Below, piece by piece: positions 60,999 through 64,000 of a DNA stretch of 64,000 nt. The notes beneath the pieces were generated by a model. It worked only from the letters and a program-made list of their open reading frames with translations, had not been told where the DNA came from and searched no databases. Source of the stretch: Phormidesmis sp963793445 (lineage in GTDB: Bacteria > Cyanobacteriota > Cyanobacteriia > Phormidesmidales > Phormidesmidaceae); the NCBI GenBank assembly GCA_963793445.1, contig CAWCAE010000006.1, positions 1 through 64,000 on the forward strand, given 5' to 3'. The translations under genes were made by a program, and so were the position numbers. How positions within the stretch are numbered: the first letter of the stretch is position 1; the number at the start of each line of letters is the position of its first letter.

Positions 60999-62672
60999 TT
61001 AAAACCCAAGATCGGCGATCGCACTCTCAGCCGCCTTGAACACCATCTCATCTGGCATACTTTCCCAGGCCGTCTCTCCAATTTCTTTGTAGAACTGTTC
61101 GTCATAGGGCCGAGTCTTGACCACTACCGGCATGGGTACTGCGTGACCGAGCAACAATGCCTGCTGTTTAGAATCTAGCTTGGACAGCACAGATCGTAAG
61201 CTTTGCCCGCCTGAGACGCCGGTAAAGATGGCATCGATATCTTTTTCATCATTCAGCAGCGCTGTGATGCGGGTTCCAACCTGCGACATCACCTCATTAT
61301 CGATTCCAGAAGGACGCTGATCGACTACTAGCAAGGTCACAAAATACTTACGCATTTCTCTGGCGATTACCCCAAAGATAGTCTGCCGAGCTGTAGCCGG
61401 GTCCAAGAATCGGTGGGCTTCTTCGATGGTGATTACCAGAGGTTGGGGGCGATCGCACGGATTCTTGCTCTGCAAAAAACGGTCGGCCTTGCGCACATAG
61501 CTCGCGTGAATTCTTCTAGCAATCACATTTGTCGCCAGCATATAAGAGAGCATATTGCTCTGCGATCCAAATTCAATAACAACATGCTTACCCGCATCAA
61601 TCATCTCTAAAATTTGGTTTACATAGTTGTGGGGGCAGCTACTCCGAATATACTTCAGCTCTGCTAGCCGAGTAAGCTTACGCTGCAAAGCCATAATGGA
61701 CGACTTGCTGCCCATTTTTACCTCGCAAAACTCTTGTATCTCCTCATTGCTTAGCTGCAACAGTCTGTTGATCCAGCTACTGCCAAATTCATTGCGCAAG
61801 ATAATTGCATTTTCTAAACTCGCCTCAGAAAGGTTCAGCTCTCGGCTAATCAGCATCAAATCTTCGACATCGATCTGATCAAAGCTAATGTACAGCTCCT
61901 GCGCATCTGTCACACCGCGCCGCTTGGTCGATTCTGGATCGAGCGTAAAAATCTGCACCTGCCCCGGAAATAGCTGCCGCAATCCCTTAACCGTGCTAAA
62001 CCCCTTACCCTCGCTCACCGCCTCCCAGCCGTACTCCGAGTGCATATCAAAAATTAAGTTCACCGCTGCCTGCTTGCGGATAATTCCCGATAAAATCAGG
62101 CGTGTCAAGAACGACTTTCCTGTCCCTGATTTGCCAAAAATACCATTGCTGCGCTCTACAAACCGATCGAGATCAATACAAATCGGCACCGCCATATCAA
62201 TCGGCTCACCAATCGCAAAATTGCGCCGATGCACGTCATCTTCCCAGCCAAACACCGCCCGAAAGTCTCTTTCCGCCGCGTCATAAACCTGACTAAAATG
62301 CCCCGGAATCGTCTTTACCGGCAGCAGTTGCAGCGGCGCATTCGAATCAGCTACCGAGGACTGAGCGGAGTCGAAGTCCGGCGTAAACATCAGCATCGGC
62401 GTCAGATCAACCGTTCCATACGTGCCCGAGCCGGCCAACACTTCCTGTAAGAAAATATTGCTTGGCTCTGGCGGACTGGCCAAAATTCGCTGGCTAGCCG
62501 CACCTAGGGCGACATCGGTGAGCATGCAAAAAAAGCGCGATCGCACCCCTTGCACCACCAAGAACTTACCCACTCGCATCTCTTCGACCAGCACATCTGG
62601 ATGCAGCCGAACCTCAAGCCCCTTACTCAAAGAGCCCTGAATTACAGATCCTAGCGGACGCATCTCACGCAT
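60999..62672 (-). CDS. HerA-like / DUF87 ATPase
   Basis: The 557-residue protein has an N-terminal HAS-barrel-like domain, Walker A GIFGKSGTGKSF near residues 176-187, NLIFDMHSEYGWEA, Walker B LVITIEEAHRFL near residue 412 and the C-terminal RPYDEQFYKE. HerA proteins are hexameric DNA translocases, usually paired with the nuclease NurA in archaea; no NurA-like gene is seen here. The ATG at 62672 has GAGGG upstream; ATG 62663 and TTG 62678 are also in frame. It converges with chlH. Confidence 0.88.
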   Translation of the reverse strand: MREMRPLGSVIQGSLSKGLEVRLHPDVLVEEMRVGKFLVVQGVRSRFFCMLTDVALGAASQRILASPPEPSNIFLQEVLAGSGTYGTVDLTPMLMFTPDFDSAQSSVADSNAPLQLLPVKTIPGHFSQVYDAAERDFRAVFGWEDDVHRRNFAIGEPIDMAVPICIDLDRFVERSNGIFGKSGTGKSFLTRLILSGIIRKQAAVNLIFDMHSEYGWEAVSEGKGFSTVKGLRQLFPGQVQIFTLDPESTKRRGVTDAQELYISFDQIDVEDLMLISRELNLSEASLENAIILRNEFGSSWINRLLQLSNEEIQEFCEVKMGSKSSIMALQRKLTRLAELKYIRSSCPHNYVNQILEMIDAGKHVVIEFGSQSNMLSYMLATNVIARRIHASYVRKADRFLQSKNPCDRPQPLVITIEEAHRFLDPATARQTIFGVIAREMRKYFVTLLVVDQRPSGIDNEVMSQVGTRITALLNDEKDIDAIFTGVSGGQSLRSVLSKLDSKQQALLLGHAVPMPVVVKTRPYDEQFYKEIGETAWESMPDEMVFKAAESAIADLGF

Positions 62673-62779
62673 TACCAACCCTCAGCCTCTCTAGCTTGCT
62701 GGCTGCAAGCACTAGATAATGGGCTCATGGTAGCGAAAAATGCGCCTTTAGTACATGAGTTCTTCAAACGAAAGCTAGC

Positions 62780-62817
62780 TGCCAAAGCTGACTGCCAAAG
62801 CTGACTGCCAGAACTAG
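62780..62817. repeat. 13-bp tandem duplication next to a stop codon
   Basis: CTGCCAAAGCTGA occurs at 62780-62792 and 62793-62805, with a partial third copy from 62806, ending just before the stop of the barrel gene at 62821. Confidence 0.9.
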
Positions 62818-62820
62818 ATA

Positions 62821-63306
62821 CTAGAACTGGTAGCCGATGCCACCTTGCACAGCGGTGCTAGTATCTCCACCAAACGGGACAATCGCATTGCCGTAAAATA
62901 CTAAGTTGTTACCTGTCAGGAAATCTACGCCTGGCTGCACTACAAAGGCAGTACCGTCACCCATCACTGAGCCTTCGCTGGCAAAAGCGACACCTGCACC
63001 GACATAGATCTCGGTGTTGAAATTGAGCGGATAGTCGTAAGAGACAGTGGGAATAAAGGCCGAACCTTCACCTAAAAATGCCGCACCGCGAATAGAAATA
63101 GGCACTTCTAAGATGTTATAGCGACCATTAATAGCTACGCCAACTTCGCCATCCCCAAAGGCTGGACCAATTCCGATGTAGCTGCCGTAAGCGGCTTGGG
63201 CATTGGCTGGGGTTTGGGCTGCTAAGGCAATGGCAAGGCTACTTGCTAACGTCCCAAGCGCGACTGCTGCTAGCCTCGCTAGGCGATCGCCAAAACGAGT
63301 AATCAT
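62821..63306 (-). CDS. small outer-membrane beta-barrel-like protein
   Basis: The 161-residue protein has a signal peptide ending near residue 36 (AAQTPANAQA). The rest alternates Gly/Ala and aromatic residues in amphipathic strands (YIGIGPAFGDGEVGVAING, FIPTVSYDYPLNFNTEIYVG) and ends in Phe (GGIGYQF), the usual outer-membrane barrel signature. It looks like a compact relative of the protein at 28468-29343, which has a longer linker. Function unknown. It is flanked by the HerA-like gene and ppc. Confidence 0.75.
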   Translation of the reverse strand: MITRFGDRLARLAAVALGTLASSLAIALAAQTPANAQAAYGSYIGIGPAFGDGEVGVAINGRYNILEVPISIRGAAFLGEGSAFIPTVSYDYPLNFNTEIYVGAGVAFASEGSVMGDGTAFVVQPGVDFLTGNNLVFYGNAIVPFGGDTSTAVQGGIGYQF

Positions 63307-63476
63307 CTCAAATTCCTCACACTGGATAAAGGGTATCGATGAAAAGGTCTAAGCTTCAACAATACCGACTGATTTTAAGCTCGTAATAACTTACCACGGG
63401 GACAGCCGTCAAGGCAGAATTTTTGCTAAAGCAAAGTGCAGGTGTCTTGGGGCCACGCTGCTTTTAGCTGCTCGAA

Positions 63477-64000
63477 TTAGCCTGTATTTCTCATACCTGC
63501 GGCAATGCCGTTGATGGTCAGCAGCGCCCCTCGTAACAGCTCGCCTTTGCTGTAGCGCGATCGCACTCTTCCGGTTACCGCATCATTGCCATACTCCCGC
63601 AGCCGTTTTAGCAGCGCTACTTGCAAAAAGCTCAGCGGCACAATGCTACCGTTTCGCAGCTGCACAGAGCGCTGCAAGCTGGCATCACCATCTAGCAAGT
63701 TGGTGTGATTGGTAATGGCTAGCACCACTTCGCGCGTCAGATAAAACTCCGTCGCAATTTGATCAAACATCACCTGAAAGTCTTCGCGCTTGTCGTCACT
63801 GCTGAGCTGATCGACATAGTGCTGCGCAATCTGCAAATCGACTTTCGCCAATGTCATCTCTACTTTGGAAATCACCATCTTGAAGAATGGCCATTTTGTG
63901 TAGAAGTAGCGCAGTAGCTTAGTGTGCTCTTCGGGCTCTTCATCAATGAACTCATTAAGTGCGGTGCCGACGCCATACCAGGAGGGTAGCAAGAAGCGAG
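63477..64000 (-). CDS. ppc: phosphoenolpyruvate carboxylase, C-terminal part (gene continues beyond the window)
   Basis: The gene runs off the right edge; 174 C-terminal residues are visible. RFLLPSWYGVGTAL, then YTKWPFFKMVISKVEMTLAK and the terminal LTINGIAAGMRNTG are hallmarks of PEP carboxylase. It adds bicarbonate to PEP to make oxaloacetate, feeding the TCA pathway and amino-acid synthesis. The catalytic N-terminal and central motifs are outside the window. Confidence 0.95.
   Translation of the reverse strand, partial: RFLLPSWYGVGTALNEFIDEEPEEHTKLLRYFYTKWPFFKMVISKVEMTLAKVDLQIAQHYVDQLSSDDKREDFQVMFDQIATEFYLTREVVLAITNHTNLLDGDASLQRSVQLRNGSIVPLSFLQVALLKRLREYGNDAVTGRVRSRYSKGELLRGALLTINGIAAGMRNTG

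Overview
This is a stretch of cyanobacterial chromosome. The evidence is the frequent HIP1 palindrome GCGATCGC in genes and gaps, the Mg-chelatase H subunit ChlH, Ycf51, DUF2605/DUF2973, TIGR02450 and PedR-like genes, and a TerC-family protein. Coding is dense on both strands and nearly all genes look intact. I see no rRNA, tRNA, insertion sequence, integrase, prophage or CRISPR array. The genus cannot be fixed from this alone; a Leptolyngbya- or Phormidesmis-type lineage is only a guess.

Layout. 1-6.4 kb: the end of a ParM/StbA-like actin gene with a ribbon-helix-helix partner, an aldo/keto reductase, a DUF815 ATPase, a GNAT enzyme, a TMEM14 protein, an SPL-family radical SAM protein and a zinc-ribbon membrane protein. 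6.5-11 kb: a four-gene Gld-type ABC operon on the minus strand (ATPase, permease, GldG-like, DUF4340). 11-18.5 kb: small cyanobacterial conserved genes, a GATase, a dienelactone-hydrolase lipoprotein, YdcF, an APH-like/P-loop kinase split at an A9 run, and ribosomal protein L25. 18.8-24.7 kb: Uma2, purA facing away from an adenosine-deaminase-family gene, a DUF4168 exported protein facing away from a PedR-like regulator, and hisS. 24.7-31 kb: a possible single-strand-annealing (Rad52-like) protein, TerC, a short RecQ, an outer-membrane barrel protein and ComM. 31-41.8 kb: a PyrF-PyrE fusion, an aminotransferase, a GldA-like dehydrogenase, Ycf51, a PLD-family protein, murG, purQ, purS, a Fur-family and a PadR-family regulator. 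42-50.5 kb: acs, secA, a diheme cytochrome, a GNAT enzyme and dnaK. 50.7-56.3 kb: a minus-strand cluster of a membrane protein, a TerB-dynamin GTPase, a PD-(D/E)XK nuclease-like protein and a CSP41-like epimerase. 56.8-64 kb: chlH, a HerA-like ATPase, a second barrel protein and the end of ppc.

How the genes fit together. Nucleotide metabolism recurs (purA, purS, purQ, pyrF-pyrE, adenosine deaminase), beside housekeeping functions (secA, dnaK, hisS, murG, rplY, ppc). The best candidate for an undescribed system is the nuclease-like / TerB-dynamin / membrane-protein cluster at 50.7-55.4 kb. The most unusual sequence-level pattern is the abundance of short tandem duplications at gene ends and in linkers. 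Inside genes the periods are 12, 15 or 18 bp; outside genes or across stop codons they are mostly 13, 14 or 23 bp. Family names come from reading motifs by eye; no database search was run.
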